Positions 39,722 to 48,460 of a stretch of 51,715 bases of DNA are shown here, piece after piece (the first letter of the stretch is position 1; every line of letters starts with the position of its first letter). The position numbers and the translations under genes were made by a program. Source of the DNA: Streptomyces bikiniensis (GTDB taxonomy: Bacteria; Actinomycetota; Actinomycetes; Streptomycetales; Streptomycetaceae); contig JNWL01000041.1 of assembly GCA_000716465.1 (NCBI GenBank), positions 1 to 51,715 on the forward strand, read 5' to 3'. The notes below the pieces were generated by a model. It saw only the letters and a list, made by a program, of their open reading frames with translations, did no database searches and was not told the DNA's origin.

Positions 39722-40846
39722 GAGCAACCCCTGCGGGCGGGGGACGACTTACCGCCCTGCTCGCCGCGCTGCGGACGGGTGTAACGACCCCCGCGGGCGC
39801 GGGGACGACGACAGCGGGAGCGCGACGACCATGCAGCCGTCGGAGCAACCCCCGCGGGCGCGGAGACGACAGTGCGGTGGACTACCGGCTGACCCGCCCG
39901 TACGAGCAACCCCCGCGGGCGCGGGGACGACATCCCCCGAATCCGGCGCCCCTTGTGGTGCCCGGAGCAACCCCCGCGGGCGCGGGGACGACGTCGCTTG
40001 ACCTGGAGCGATCCATGCGCCACGCGAGCAACCCCCGCGGGCGCGGGGACGACACCACCACCAACCCCCTGCCGCTGAACATCAGCGAGCAACCCCCGCG
40101 GGCGCGGGGACGACTCTGGGCCCCAGCGCCAGGCGCGGGCCGCGGTCGATCAACCCCCGCGGGCGCGGGGACGACCTGACCTCGTCCACTCCGAGCCGGG
40201 CCTTGAGCGAGCAACCCCCGCGGGCGCGGGGACGACAGGAGCGTGGCCCTGTACGCCTCGGGCAGGCTGGAGCAACCCCCGCGGGCGCGGGGACGACGGG
40301 GGCATGGCCGTCTTGATCAGCGACATGTAGGAGCAACCCCCGCGGGCGCGGGGACGACGCGGGCGCCTTCTTCCCGCCGCCGGACACCGTCGAGCAACCC
40401 CCGCGGGCGCGGGGACGACGTGACGATCGGCCCCACCACACCCAGGACTTCGGAGCAACCCCCGCGGGCGCGGGGACGACGCGACCCCGGCCACGTGGGA
40501 CTTGGCCACCCCGGAGCAACCCCCGCGGGCGCGGGGACGACGCCAGCGAGTTCGCGCGGGTGATCCCGCCGGAGGAGCAACCCCCGCGGGCGCGGGGACG
40601 ACGCCAGCCTCCACGCCCAGGATCACGGCGACGGCGAGCAACCCCCGCGGGCGCGGGGACGACTGGAGCGCGAACGCGCGGGCGTTCGGAGACAGCGAGC
40701 AACCCCCGCGGGCGCGGGGACGACCAGCACTGGGTGAGGAACGCCATGTGCCCGGACGAGCAACCCCCGCGGGCGCGGGGACGACTTGTACCGGTCCTCG
40801 GCGCCGGCCTTCAGGCCGGAGCAACCCCCGCGGGCGCGGGGACGAC
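39722..40846 (-). CRISPR. CRISPR array 2 (type I-E, 19 repeats), read leftwards
   Basis: 28-bp repeats, 61-bp period. Repeat starts: 39722 (27-bp variant), 39782, 39843, 39904, 39965, 40026, 40087, 40148, 40209, 40270, 40331, 40392, 40453, 40514, 40575, 40636, 40697, 40758, 40819. The consensus equals array 1 except that the tetraloop is GCCC instead of GCCT. The leftmost repeats are degenerate, and the leader lies at the right. It is divergent from cas3. Confidence 0.98.
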
Positions 40847-40977
40847 ACTTTGTGACCTGCGGTGATGCTAGCAACGGCCACGGTCTTCCTTTACATGCAT
40901 TTCGCTCCGATGGCTGGCCCGAGGGCGTTGTCAGTGCCAGGGCCTAGGGTGTCAGGACTTTGGCACTGGGGGTAACA
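40847..40977. promoter_or_regulatory. Leader of array 2 and upstream region of cas3
   Basis: 131 bp between the last repeat and the cas3 ATG must drive array 2 leftwards and cas3 rightwards. The first ~115 bp are homologous to leader 1. The array-proximal end on the transcribed strand is CAGGTCACAAAGT. AGTGCCAGGGCC and CTTTGGCACT (40932-40966) form an imperfect dyad near the cas3 start, a possible operator. Confidence 0.75.
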
Positions 40978-43923
40978 ATGGCAGACCGCGGGGGTTCGGT
41001 CGTCGCGCTGATGAAGGCGATGGGGTTGTCGCCGGAGGCCGTGGAGCGGGTGTCGCGGTTGTGGGGGAAGTCGGCGGCGAGGAACGGTGGCCGGACGCAT
41101 CTGCTGCTGGGGCATCTGCTGGATACAGCGGCTGTGGCTGGCGTGGTGTGGGATCGGTACCTGTCGGTGGCGTTCCGGCGGCGGTTGGACGAGGTTAGTA
41201 GTGGTCGGGGCCGTCTGTGGTTTATGTGGGTGTGCGGTATTCACGATTGTGGGAAGGCTTGTCCGGCGTTTCAGGCGATGGACGTGGTGGAGGCCGCGCC
41301 GGTGCTGGCGGCAGGTCTGGGGTGGGGGCGGCTGCCGACGAGTCGGCGGAAGATGTGGCGTCATGATGTGGCTGGGGCGGCGCTGTTGAAGCCGCGGCTG
41401 GTCGCTGAATGGGGGAGTGAGGAGGCGGCTGGGTGGGTGTGGCCGCTGGTGGCGGGGCACCACGGGACGTTCCCGTCGGTTTGTGACATTGATCCACCGC
41501 ACCGGGAGGTCCAGGGCCGGGGTGCTGCCTGGGAGGAGGCGCAGCGTGCGGTGGTGGACGTGTTCACCCGCGCGGTCGGCTTCGATGATTTGGCGGACGT
41601 GCGGCCGGTGGGTGTCTTGCGGAAGGCGGAGCAGCTTGTTCTGTCGGGGCTGATTGTGATGGCGGACTGGATTGCGAGCGACAGCCGCCAGTTCGTGGGC
41701 CTGGCTGATGCGGAGCTGGTTTCGTTTGATGGAGCCCAGGGGCGTGCGGAGGTGGCGTGGGAGCGGCTGGGTCTGCGGGGTGGTTGGCGGAGTCTGCCGC
41801 TGCCGCGGGGGCGGCTGGATTCGCTGACCGCGCGGTTGGATGTGACGCCGCGGGCGTCGCAGCGGGAGGTGCTGGAGCGGGCGTGGTCGATGCCGGTGCC
41901 GGGGCTCATGCTCGTCGAGGCTCCGATGGGGGAGGGCAAGACGAAGGGGGCGCTTGCGGCTGCCGAGGTCCTCGCGGCGCGGTTCGGTCTCGATGGTGTG
42001 TTCGTGGCGATGCCGTCTCAGGCGACGAGCGATCCGATGTACGAGCAGGTGCTGCAGTGGGTGCGTACCTTCGATCCGGAACTCGAGTCGCAAGTGGCGC
42101 TCCTGCATGGGCGTCGGCGTTTCAACGCTTGGTGGCGGGCTATCTGGGAGGGGAAGCCGCGACCTGACGGCGAGGGGTGCGGCTGTGACAGTGTCGGGGC
42201 GGAGGTTGCGTTCGCGGACGATGACTTCGGTGCCATTGGTGAGGATGCCGAGTACGGCATACCGCCGGCTGAACCGGCGTTCGCGGGTGGTACGGGCGCG
42301 GAGGCGGACAGTCCGGCGCATTGGTTTCTCGGTCATAAGCGGGGACTACTCACCGCGTTCGCGGTGGGTACGGTGGATCATCTGCTGTATGCGGCGACTC
42401 GTACGCGGCATGTCATGCTCCGGTTCGCCGGGCTGGCGGGAAAGGTCGTGATCGTTGACGAGGTGCATGCCGCGGATGTGTACATGCGGCAGTTCCTCGT
42501 TGAGGCCCTTCGGTGGCTTGGGCAGGCCGGAGTTCCAGTGGTGCTGCTGTCGGCGACGCTGCCGCCCGCGCAACGGCAGCTGTTCGTGGACGCCTATCTG
42601 TCCGGTGTGCTGGGGAAGGCGGATGTGCACCAGCCGGTCCCGGAGCCGGCCGGGTATCCGTGTGTGACGGTCGCCTACGGTGTGGAAGGCAGGGCGGTTG
42701 CTGAGACCTCGCGTGAGGTGGTGCCGTCGTGGCGTGGGTCGGTACCTGTGAAGCTCGCCTGGCTGCCCGACACCGAGACTGCCGGTGCGCGAGTATCCGA
42801 AGCGGTACGGGCGTCCGTGGCCGATGGTGGAGTCGCCCTGGTGGTGGTCAATGAGGTCGCTCGGGCGCAGGCGGTCTACGAGGAGCTGCGGAACGGCGGA
42901 TTTGACGGCGAGTTGCATCTGCTGCACGCCCGGCTGTGCGCCGCGCACCGTGGGGACCGGACCGAGGAGTGCCTGCGTCTGATGGGACCGAAGGCCGGGA
43001 AGGAGCGGCCTCAGCGCATGGCGGTGATCGCCACCCAGCTTGCGGAGCAGTCCTTCGACGTGGACGCCGATGTGCTGATCACCGATCTGGCTCCCACTGA
43101 CCTGCTTCTGCAGCGGATCGGCAGGTTGCATCGCCACAGTGGCACCCATCGGCCGGACGCCCACCGGGTGCCGCGGGTACTGGTCACCGGGGTGGCGGGT
43201 GCGCGGGAGGGGATTCCACGGTTTCTGAGGGCTTCGGAGGTGATCTACGGCCGGTGGTCGTTGCTGCGGGCGGCGGCTCTCGTCGTGGAAGCCGCCGGTC
43301 CTCTGCCGGCCCCGGATGGTGGGGACCTGCTGCGGGGGGAGCGGGAGGGCGAGGGGTGGAGCATTCCGGCCGATGTGCCGGGTCTGGTGGCGCGGGCCTA
43401 CGGGAGTGAGGCGGTCTGCCCGGTGGGCTGGCCCGAGGCCGAGGCCCGGGAGGAGTGGCAGGCCAAGGAGTTGGAGCGGGCGGGGAGGGCAGTGGGGTTT
43501 CTCCTGTGTCGTCAGCGGGAGTGGGCCTTCCCCACGCTTGAAGGTCTCCACTACGCGGGCAGCCGGGCTGCAACAGAGGAGCAGCTCGACGCCGTTGTCC
43601 GGGACGGCGATCCCACCGTCGAAGCGGTGATCGTCCGTCGGGTGCCCGGCGGTTACCGGGCCTACGACGGTGCTTGGCTCGGAGTGCACGGTGAGGTGGA
43701 CGACGACGAGGTGACGGACCGGCTGATGGGTGGCATCGTTCGCCTGCCGTCCAGGATTGCGGCCGCTGCCCGGGCCGAGCTGCGCCCGCTTCCGGGGTGG
43801 GTGGGCCGGCCGTGGCTGGAGTACCAGTTGGCGCTGGTGCTGGAGGAGGACGGCACACGGCTGCTGGGGGCAGATCGGGTGGCGTATGACGATGTTCTCG
43901 GTCTGGTCGTCGAGCGTCAGTGA
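40978..43923 (+). CDS. cas3: Cas3 nuclease-helicase (type I-E)
   Basis: 981 aa. The HD nuclease comes first (H41, H46, HD at 89-90 in IHDCGKACPAFQ, HD at 129-130, HH at 161-162) and is followed by the SF2 helicase: APMGEGKT (315-322), VIVDEVHA (DEVH 494-497), LLSATLP (523-529) and QRIGRLHRH (motif VI). All key residues are present, so it should unwind and degrade target DNA recruited by Cascade. ATG at 40978, with GGGGG five bases upstream, is preferred over an in-frame TTG at 40960. It is separated from cas8e by a 329-bp gap. Confidence 0.97.
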   Translation: MADRGGSVVALMKAMGLSPEAVERVSRLWGKSAARNGGRTHLLLGHLLDTAAVAGVVWDRYLSVAFRRRLDEVSSGRGRLWFMWVCGIHDCGKACPAFQAMDVVEAAPVLAAGLGWGRLPTSRRKMWRHDVAGAALLKPRLVAEWGSEEAAGWVWPLVAGHHGTFPSVCDIDPPHREVQGRGAAWEEAQRAVVDVFTRAVGFDDLADVRPVGVLRKAEQLVLSGLIVMADWIASDSRQFVGLADAELVSFDGAQGRAEVAWERLGLRGGWRSLPLPRGRLDSLTARLDVTPRASQREVLERAWSMPVPGLMLVEAPMGEGKTKGALAAAEVLAARFGLDGVFVAMPSQATSDPMYEQVLQWVRTFDPELESQVALLHGRRRFNAWWRAIWEGKPRPDGEGCGCDSVGAEVAFADDDFGAIGEDAEYGIPPAEPAFAGGTGAEADSPAHWFLGHKRGLLTAFAVGTVDHLLYAATRTRHVMLRFAGLAGKVVIVDEVHAADVYMRQFLVEALRWLGQAGVPVVLLSATLPPAQRQLFVDAYLSGVLGKADVHQPVPEPAGYPCVTVAYGVEGRAVAETSREVVPSWRGSVPVKLAWLPDTETAGARVSEAVRASVADGGVALVVVNEVARAQAVYEELRNGGFDGELHLLHARLCAAHRGDRTEECLRLMGPKAGKERPQRMAVIATQLAEQSFDVDADVLITDLAPTDLLLQRIGRLHRHSGTHRPDAHRVPRVLVTGVAGAREGIPRFLRASEVIYGRWSLLRAAALVVEAAGPLPAPDGGDLLRGEREGEGWSIPADVPGLVARAYGSEAVCPVGWPEAEAREEWQAKELERAGRAVGFLLCRQREWAFPTLEGLHYAGSRAATEEQLDAVVRDGDPTVEAVIVRRVPGGYRAYDGAWLGVHGEVDDDEVTDRLMGGIVRLPSRIAAAARAELRPLPGWVGRPWLEYQLALVLEEDGTRLLGADRVAYDDVLGLVVERQ

Positions 43924-44252
43924 GTGGTGGGGCGTGTGAAGCGCCCCCGTGGTTCCGCCACCCCGCCTGTGCGGGGACTACGTGAAGCACCGAACGGGAA
44001 CACCCCCGGCTTTACGGGGAGACGGAAAGCGCTCCATACGCCACGCCAGGCAGAGCTTATCGAGCCTTTGGCCATAGTTCGGGGTTGGCTGAATGTCGCC
44101 GTGGGGAGATTACTCAACCAGCTTGTAAGCATCGAACCTTGTGTGCAAGCGTGGGGAGTGGCGAGGCGATGCGGGCCTGGGGAGAACCGCATCGGGCCGC
44201 CGTCCCTCATGTCCAGGAGGACGTGGGTTGCATCATGGAGGGGGAAGCCGCC
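43924..44252. other. Gap between cas3 and cas8e with CRISPR-like hairpins and possible promoter
   Basis: No gene is seen. Two hairpins resemble I-E repeats of another consensus: about 43953-43981 (stem CCCCGC/GCGGGG, ending GGGGACTAC) and 43997-44022 (CACCCCCGG...GGGGAGAC), only ~15 bp apart. Further on, TTGGCT (44085-44090) and ATTACT (44109-44114) at 18-bp spacing could be a promoter for the Cascade genes. Confidence 0.4.
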
Positions 44253-45947
44253 ATGGACGTCGATGGAGACCTGGTCCACGGTGCGGCGCTGACCGCGGTC
44301 GGCTTGGACGGTGCCACGAAGCCCGTCGGTCTGCTGAACGTCTTGACTCAAGCGCACAGCATCCGGCGTCTTGAGCTTCCGGTGCACACGATGCTGCCGG
44401 TGGTAATCCGCCAGCTGTTGCTGCCGGTCATGTTCGATGCCCTGGGCGTGCCGCGGAACCGACAGGAGTGGGGTGAGCGGTTCAGGCGCGGGAGGTTCTC
44501 CGGGCAGGAGCTGGAGCGCCTCGCGCACTACCTGGGGCCCGAGCGCTACGGGGACCGTTTCCGGCTGTTCGCTGCCGAGCGGCCGTTCGCGCAGGTCGCT
44601 GGCCTGAAGGCGTTGAGCGGGGAGACGAAGTCGGCCGCGCAGCTGGTGCCGTCGGTGGCGTCGGGCAACAACGTTCCGCTGTTCAGTGCTCTGAGCGAGG
44701 CCGATGAGCTGTTGCTGACGCCCGGGGATGCCTTGCTCTGGTTGCTGCACGTGCACTGCTGGGACACGGCGTCGATCAAGACCGGCGCCGAAGGCGACCC
44801 GCAGGCGAAGAACGGGAAGACGACCGGCAACCCCATCGGGCCGCTCGGTCAGCTCGGCATCGTCGTTCCTGTCGGGGAGACGCTTTACGAGACGCTGCTG
44901 CTGAACACGCCGGTGGTGCCCGACGGTCTGGCGGCCGACGACCGGCCGCAGTGGGCGTGGGACGAGCGCCCGGCGAGCCTCGGCTGCAAGTCGCCGACCT
45001 CCCCTGCGTGGTCGGAGCGCCCGGCGAGTGGTCTGCTGGACCTGCTGACCTTCCAGGCCCGCCGGGTCCGTCTGTTCACCTGCGAGACGGAGCAGGGCCT
45101 GCGGGTGAACAGAGTGATTGTGTCCGCCGGCGACCGGCTGACGCGAACACCCGATTACGACCCGCACACCGCCTGGCACCACACGGCCAAGCCGAAGAAG
45201 GACCAGCCCCACCGGCGACCCCGCCGTCATGCTTCCGGCCGGGCGGCCTGGCAGGGACTGAGCACCCTGCTGGCAATGGCCCTGCCGAAGGAGAGCGACG
45301 GCCCCTACACGTCACAGTTGCTGCGCCAGATCGGCGACCTGCAGTCCGACCAGGTACTCGCCGGACAGTATCCGCTCGGCGTGGAGATCTCGGGCCTGGA
45401 GTACGGCAACCAGTCCGCCGTGGTGGAAAACGCCATCGGCGACGACCTGCCCCTTCCCGTGAACGCTCTGCTCGCCCAGGACAAGTGGCTGCGCGAGGCA
45501 CTGCTGGAGTGCGTCGAGCAGGCCGACCTGGTCGCCCGGACTCTCGACGGTCTGAACAACGACCTGCGGCGCGCCTCGGGCGGCGATCCGCTGCCCCGGG
45601 ACAAAGGCAGCCGGCCCTCCGCGCAATTCCTGCACTCCCTCGACCGGACGATGCGCCGCCTGCTCGTCGGGCTGCGGACCGTCGATGCGGACGACGATGA
45701 GCTTCTGGAGCGCGCCCAGCTCGCATGGGAGCAGACCGTGTGGATCGCCGCAGGCAGGGAGGCCGACCTTCTGCTCGCCGCTGCCCCGCCGCGCGCCATC
45801 ATGGGGCGCACGGTCAAGAACGGCGACAAGGAGTTCGTGTACCGCAGCGGCAAGGCCATCGGAGTCTTCCGGAAGAAACTGGCAGAGATCCTGGAGCGTG
45901 CCGCCGAGGAACGTGACACCGAGGCGGAGGAGGTGGCCGCGGCATGA
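44253..45947 (+). CDS. cas8e: Cas8e/Cse1, large subunit of Cascade
   Basis: 564 aa. LTQAHSIRRLELPVHTMLPV, LLLPVMFDALGVP, and later ALLWLLHVHCWDTASIK and GNPIGPLGQLGIVVPVGETL fit Cse1, the PAM-recognising subunit that recruits Cas3. Start: the ATG at 44253 has GGAGGGGG eight bases upstream; an ATG at 44235 is the alternative. The usual N-terminal F-D-L..PWIPV segment is poorly matched (VDGDLVHGAALTAVGLDG), so the very N-terminus is divergent. The stop overlaps the cse2 start by four bases. Confidence 0.9.
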   Translation: MDVDGDLVHGAALTAVGLDGATKPVGLLNVLTQAHSIRRLELPVHTMLPVVIRQLLLPVMFDALGVPRNRQEWGERFRRGRFSGQELERLAHYLGPERYGDRFRLFAAERPFAQVAGLKALSGETKSAAQLVPSVASGNNVPLFSALSEADELLLTPGDALLWLLHVHCWDTASIKTGAEGDPQAKNGKTTGNPIGPLGQLGIVVPVGETLYETLLLNTPVVPDGLAADDRPQWAWDERPASLGCKSPTSPAWSERPASGLLDLLTFQARRVRLFTCETEQGLRVNRVIVSAGDRLTRTPDYDPHTAWHHTAKPKKDQPHRRPRRHASGRAAWQGLSTLLAMALPKESDGPYTSQLLRQIGDLQSDQVLAGQYPLGVEISGLEYGNQSAVVENAIGDDLPLPVNALLAQDKWLREALLECVEQADLVARTLDGLNNDLRRASGGDPLPRDKGSRPSAQFLHSLDRTMRRLLVGLRTVDADDDELLERAQLAWEQTVWIAAGREADLLLAAAPPRAIMGRTVKNGDKEFVYRSGKAIGVFRKKLAEILERAAEERDTEAEEVAAA

Positions 45948-47116
45948 CGACTCTCCACAGTTCACGGGCAGCGCGCGGCACGGCGGGCCGTGCACGGCCG
46001 TTCTTCTGGGAAGAGGCCACCGAGGAGTGGCATGCGGCACGGGGTGAGGGGCGGCGTGCGGAGTTTCCGGAGTATGTGACACGCAAACTCAGAGCTGTGA
46101 GGGAAGGCGTCGGCCGTGAGGCCGGCACCGTCGCGTCGATACGGACGATCCACCGGATCTTCCTTCCGGACGGTGAGCCGGAGCGTCTTCCCGATTCCTA
46201 CCTTGCCGAGCACTACACGCTCACCTTGTTCGGTCTGCACCAGCATGCCGCGTCCAGCCCGGTCCACCAGACAGGCATTGGGCTGGGAACCGCGTGCCTG
46301 CGGCTGCAGCAAAGCCAGGCACTGACCGAGTCCTCGGTGGAACGACGGCTGATCGCGGCGGCCACCGCGCAGGATCTGCACGAACTGGAGCAGCACCTGC
46401 GGCGGCTTGTGCCGCTTCTGCGGCAGGCGGGCATTAGTGTGGACTACACGCGTCTGTTCCATGAGATGACCCAGTGGGACGGGCCGGGGCGCAACCGGGT
46501 GCTGCGGGCCTGGGGCCTGCAGTACACCGACCCGGGCGAGGAGGAAAGCGACCGTGCCGGAGAGGAGCCAGCGCCGTACTGGGTGACGTTCGTCCCCGGC
46601 AGCCGGGGTACCGGCGCCGAGCTGGCCGCGCTGCGCTCCGGCACAGGGCGGGAAGCGGGGACGGTCGCCGCGATGTGGCCGTTCCATCGCACCCGCATGG
46701 CGTCCGAGCAGCGTGACCGGGGCTCCTTGACCCGGGACCTGATGGCCGAGCACACGGCCCTCACCCTATTCGCCCGGCACCAGCAGACGCACGCACACCG
46801 GATGCACCTTCCGGGAGCAAGCCCTGGCACGGCCGCCGGTCTGCTTGCGCGAAAAGCTGCCGCCGGCAGCGAGGGGAAGAGCGCGACCGCATCGCTGGAG
46901 AAGCGCTTCGGGGTCCTGCTGACCTCCGGCGACTCCGACGAACTCGCCGCACATCTGCGATCCCTCATCCCGCTGCTGAACCGAGCGAGCGTTGAACTCG
47001 ACTACGACCTGCTCCGCTCCGCCCTGCGAGTCTGGGACGACCCCCGCAGGCCGCACGCCGCCAGCAGACTTCGGCAGCGGTGGGACCACGACTTCCACCA
47101 CGCCGCGACTTCCTGA
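45944..47116 (+). CDS. cse2: Tandem-fused Cse2 (two Cas11 domains in one protein)
   Basis: 390 aa, about twice the size of a usual Cse2 (roughly 160-220). Residues 20-193 and 212-382 are each a Cse2-like domain. Matching landmarks: GREAGTVA at 57-64 and 235-242; HR at 70-71 and 248-249; LAEHYTLTLFGLHQ at 87-100 against MAEHTALTLFARHQ at 267-280; GLGTA at 114-118 against SPGTA at 294-298; HLRRLVPLLRQA at 151-162 against HLRSLIPLLNRA at 337-348; VDY at 166-168 against LDY at 352-354; WD-P at 178-181 against WDDP at 364-367. The linker (~194-211) is acidic. E. coli Cascade holds two Cse2 copies, so this fusion would supply both. The ATG at 45944 overlaps the cas8e stop (ATGA). Confidence 0.9.
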   Translation: MTTLHSSRAARGTAGRARPFFWEEATEEWHAARGEGRRAEFPEYVTRKLRAVREGVGREAGTVASIRTIHRIFLPDGEPERLPDSYLAEHYTLTLFGLHQHAASSPVHQTGIGLGTACLRLQQSQALTESSVERRLIAAATAQDLHELEQHLRRLVPLLRQAGISVDYTRLFHEMTQWDGPGRNRVLRAWGLQYTDPGEEESDRAGEEPAPYWVTFVPGSRGTGAELAALRSGTGREAGTVAAMWPFHRTRMASEQRDRGSLTRDLMAEHTALTLFARHQQTHAHRMHLPGASPGTAAGLLARKAAAGSEGKSATASLEKRFGVLLTSGDSDELAAHLRSLIPLLNRASVELDYDLLRSALRVWDDPRRPHAASRLRQRWDHDFHHAATS

Positions 47117-47168
47117 CACCACCGATCGAGGGCAGTTCCGCCTGCCTCGCCGGCACGGGGCCGGGTCA

Positions 47169-47194
47169 CCGGCGTCCGGGTCTCCGGACGCCGG
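47169..47194 (+). promoter_or_regulatory. Strong hairpin in the cse2-cas7e gap
   Basis: Perfect 11-bp stem CCGGCGTCCGG (47169-47179) with CCGGACGCCGG (47184-47194), loop of four, in the only sizeable gap (168 bp) inside the Cascade genes. No T-run follows. It could stabilise the downstream mRNA or adjust the ratio of Cas7e, which is needed in several copies per complex. Confidence 0.55.
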
Positions 47195-47284
47195 CCACGC
47201 GGCCTCATGTCGTCAACCTGTTTCCGTGTCCGCGTTGTTCGCGCCCGTTTCCGCGGCGCCCCTCTGCCTTCAAGGAGTCATGTC

Positions 47285-48460
47285 ATGAGCCAGAAGCATC
47301 TGTTCGTCGAGGTCCACATCCTGCAGAGCCTTCCCCCCTCCAACGTCAACCGGGACGACTCCGGGACCCCGAAGCAGGCCGTCTACGGCGGGGCCCGCCG
47401 GGCCCGCGTCTCCTCGCAGGCCTGGAAGCGGGCGACCCGAACCGAGTACGCCCGGCAGGTACCCGAGGCCGACCGGGCCACCCGCACCAAGCGGATCGCC
47501 ACCCTGCTCGCCCAGCGACTCATCCAGCCCGCCGGTCAAGGCGGCGCCGGCCTCACCCAGGAGCAGGCCGACCGCCTGGCCGCCGCTCTGCTCGAGCCCC
47601 TGGGCATCACCAAGTCCGCCAAGAAAGACGACCAGTCCGCCTACCTGCTGTTCTTCGGCAAGAAGCAACTCGACGCCCTGGTGAAGCTGCTCGACGGCCG
47701 TGCCGCCGAGCTGGCCGCCCTGGCCGATGACGAGCTGAAGAGCGAGGTCAAGAAGCTGGCCGTCGTGCAAACGCTGTCCACCGGCCACCCGGCAGAGGTC
47801 GCCCTCTTCGGCCGCATGGTCGCCGACCTCCCCACGCTGAACGTGGACGCCTCCGTCCAGGTCGCACACGCCCTGTCCACCCACGCCGTGCGCACCGAGT
47901 TCGACTACTACACCGCGGTCGACGACGAGAACACCGAGGACCACGGCGCCGGGATGATCGGCACCGTCGAGTACAACTCCTCCACGCTGTACCGGTACGC
48001 CGTCCTCGGCGTGCACCAGCTCCGTGACAACCTCTCCGACGCCGACGAGACCCGCGAAACAGCGGTCCGCTTCATCGACGCGTTCGCCCGTTCCATGCCG
48101 ACCGGGCACCAGAACTCCTTCGCCCACCGCACCCTGCCCCACCTGGTGCTGCTGACGGTTCGCACCGACCAGCCGGTGAACCTTGTCTCCGCCTACGAGG
48201 AACCCGTCACCGGTGTCACTGGCCTGGCCGCCGAGTCCATCGTGCGGCTCGCCGACGAGCTTCGGGCGGTCGGCAACACCTGGGGCAACAAGCCGCTGCG
48301 GACCCTGGCCACCTATACCGCCGAGGGCGACAAGGTCACCGAGGTATTCGGCTCCTCCCTGCCCTTCCCCGCCCTCCTCGACTCGGTCAACGCACTGGTC
48401 GGCGAGTGGCTCGACGGCGGCGCGCTCGCCCCCTCCGAGGCCTCGGAGGCCGGCGCGTGA
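47285..48460 (+). CDS. cas7e: Cas7e/Cse4, Cascade backbone subunit
   Basis: 391 aa. FVEVHILQSLPPSNVNRDDS, GGARRARVSSQAWKRATR, the ADLPTLNVDASVQVAHALST region, and the FDYYTAVDD segment are diagnostic of the type I-E Cas7 that binds the crRNA spacer as a six-subunit filament. Start ATG at 47285 with AAGGAG eight bases upstream; the frame is open back to 47207 but without a comparable site. The stop overlaps the cas5e start (GTGA). Confidence 0.96.
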   Translation: MSQKHLFVEVHILQSLPPSNVNRDDSGTPKQAVYGGARRARVSSQAWKRATRTEYARQVPEADRATRTKRIATLLAQRLIQPAGQGGAGLTQEQADRLAAALLEPLGITKSAKKDDQSAYLLFFGKKQLDALVKLLDGRAAELAALADDELKSEVKKLAVVQTLSTGHPAEVALFGRMVADLPTLNVDASVQVAHALSTHAVRTEFDYYTAVDDENTEDHGAGMIGTVEYNSSTLYRYAVLGVHQLRDNLSDADETRETAVRFIDAFARSMPTGHQNSFAHRTLPHLVLLTVRTDQPVNLVSAYEEPVTGVTGLAAESIVRLADELRAVGNTWGNKPLRTLATYTAEGDKVTEVFGSSLPFPALLDSVNALVGEWLDGGALAPSEASEAGA

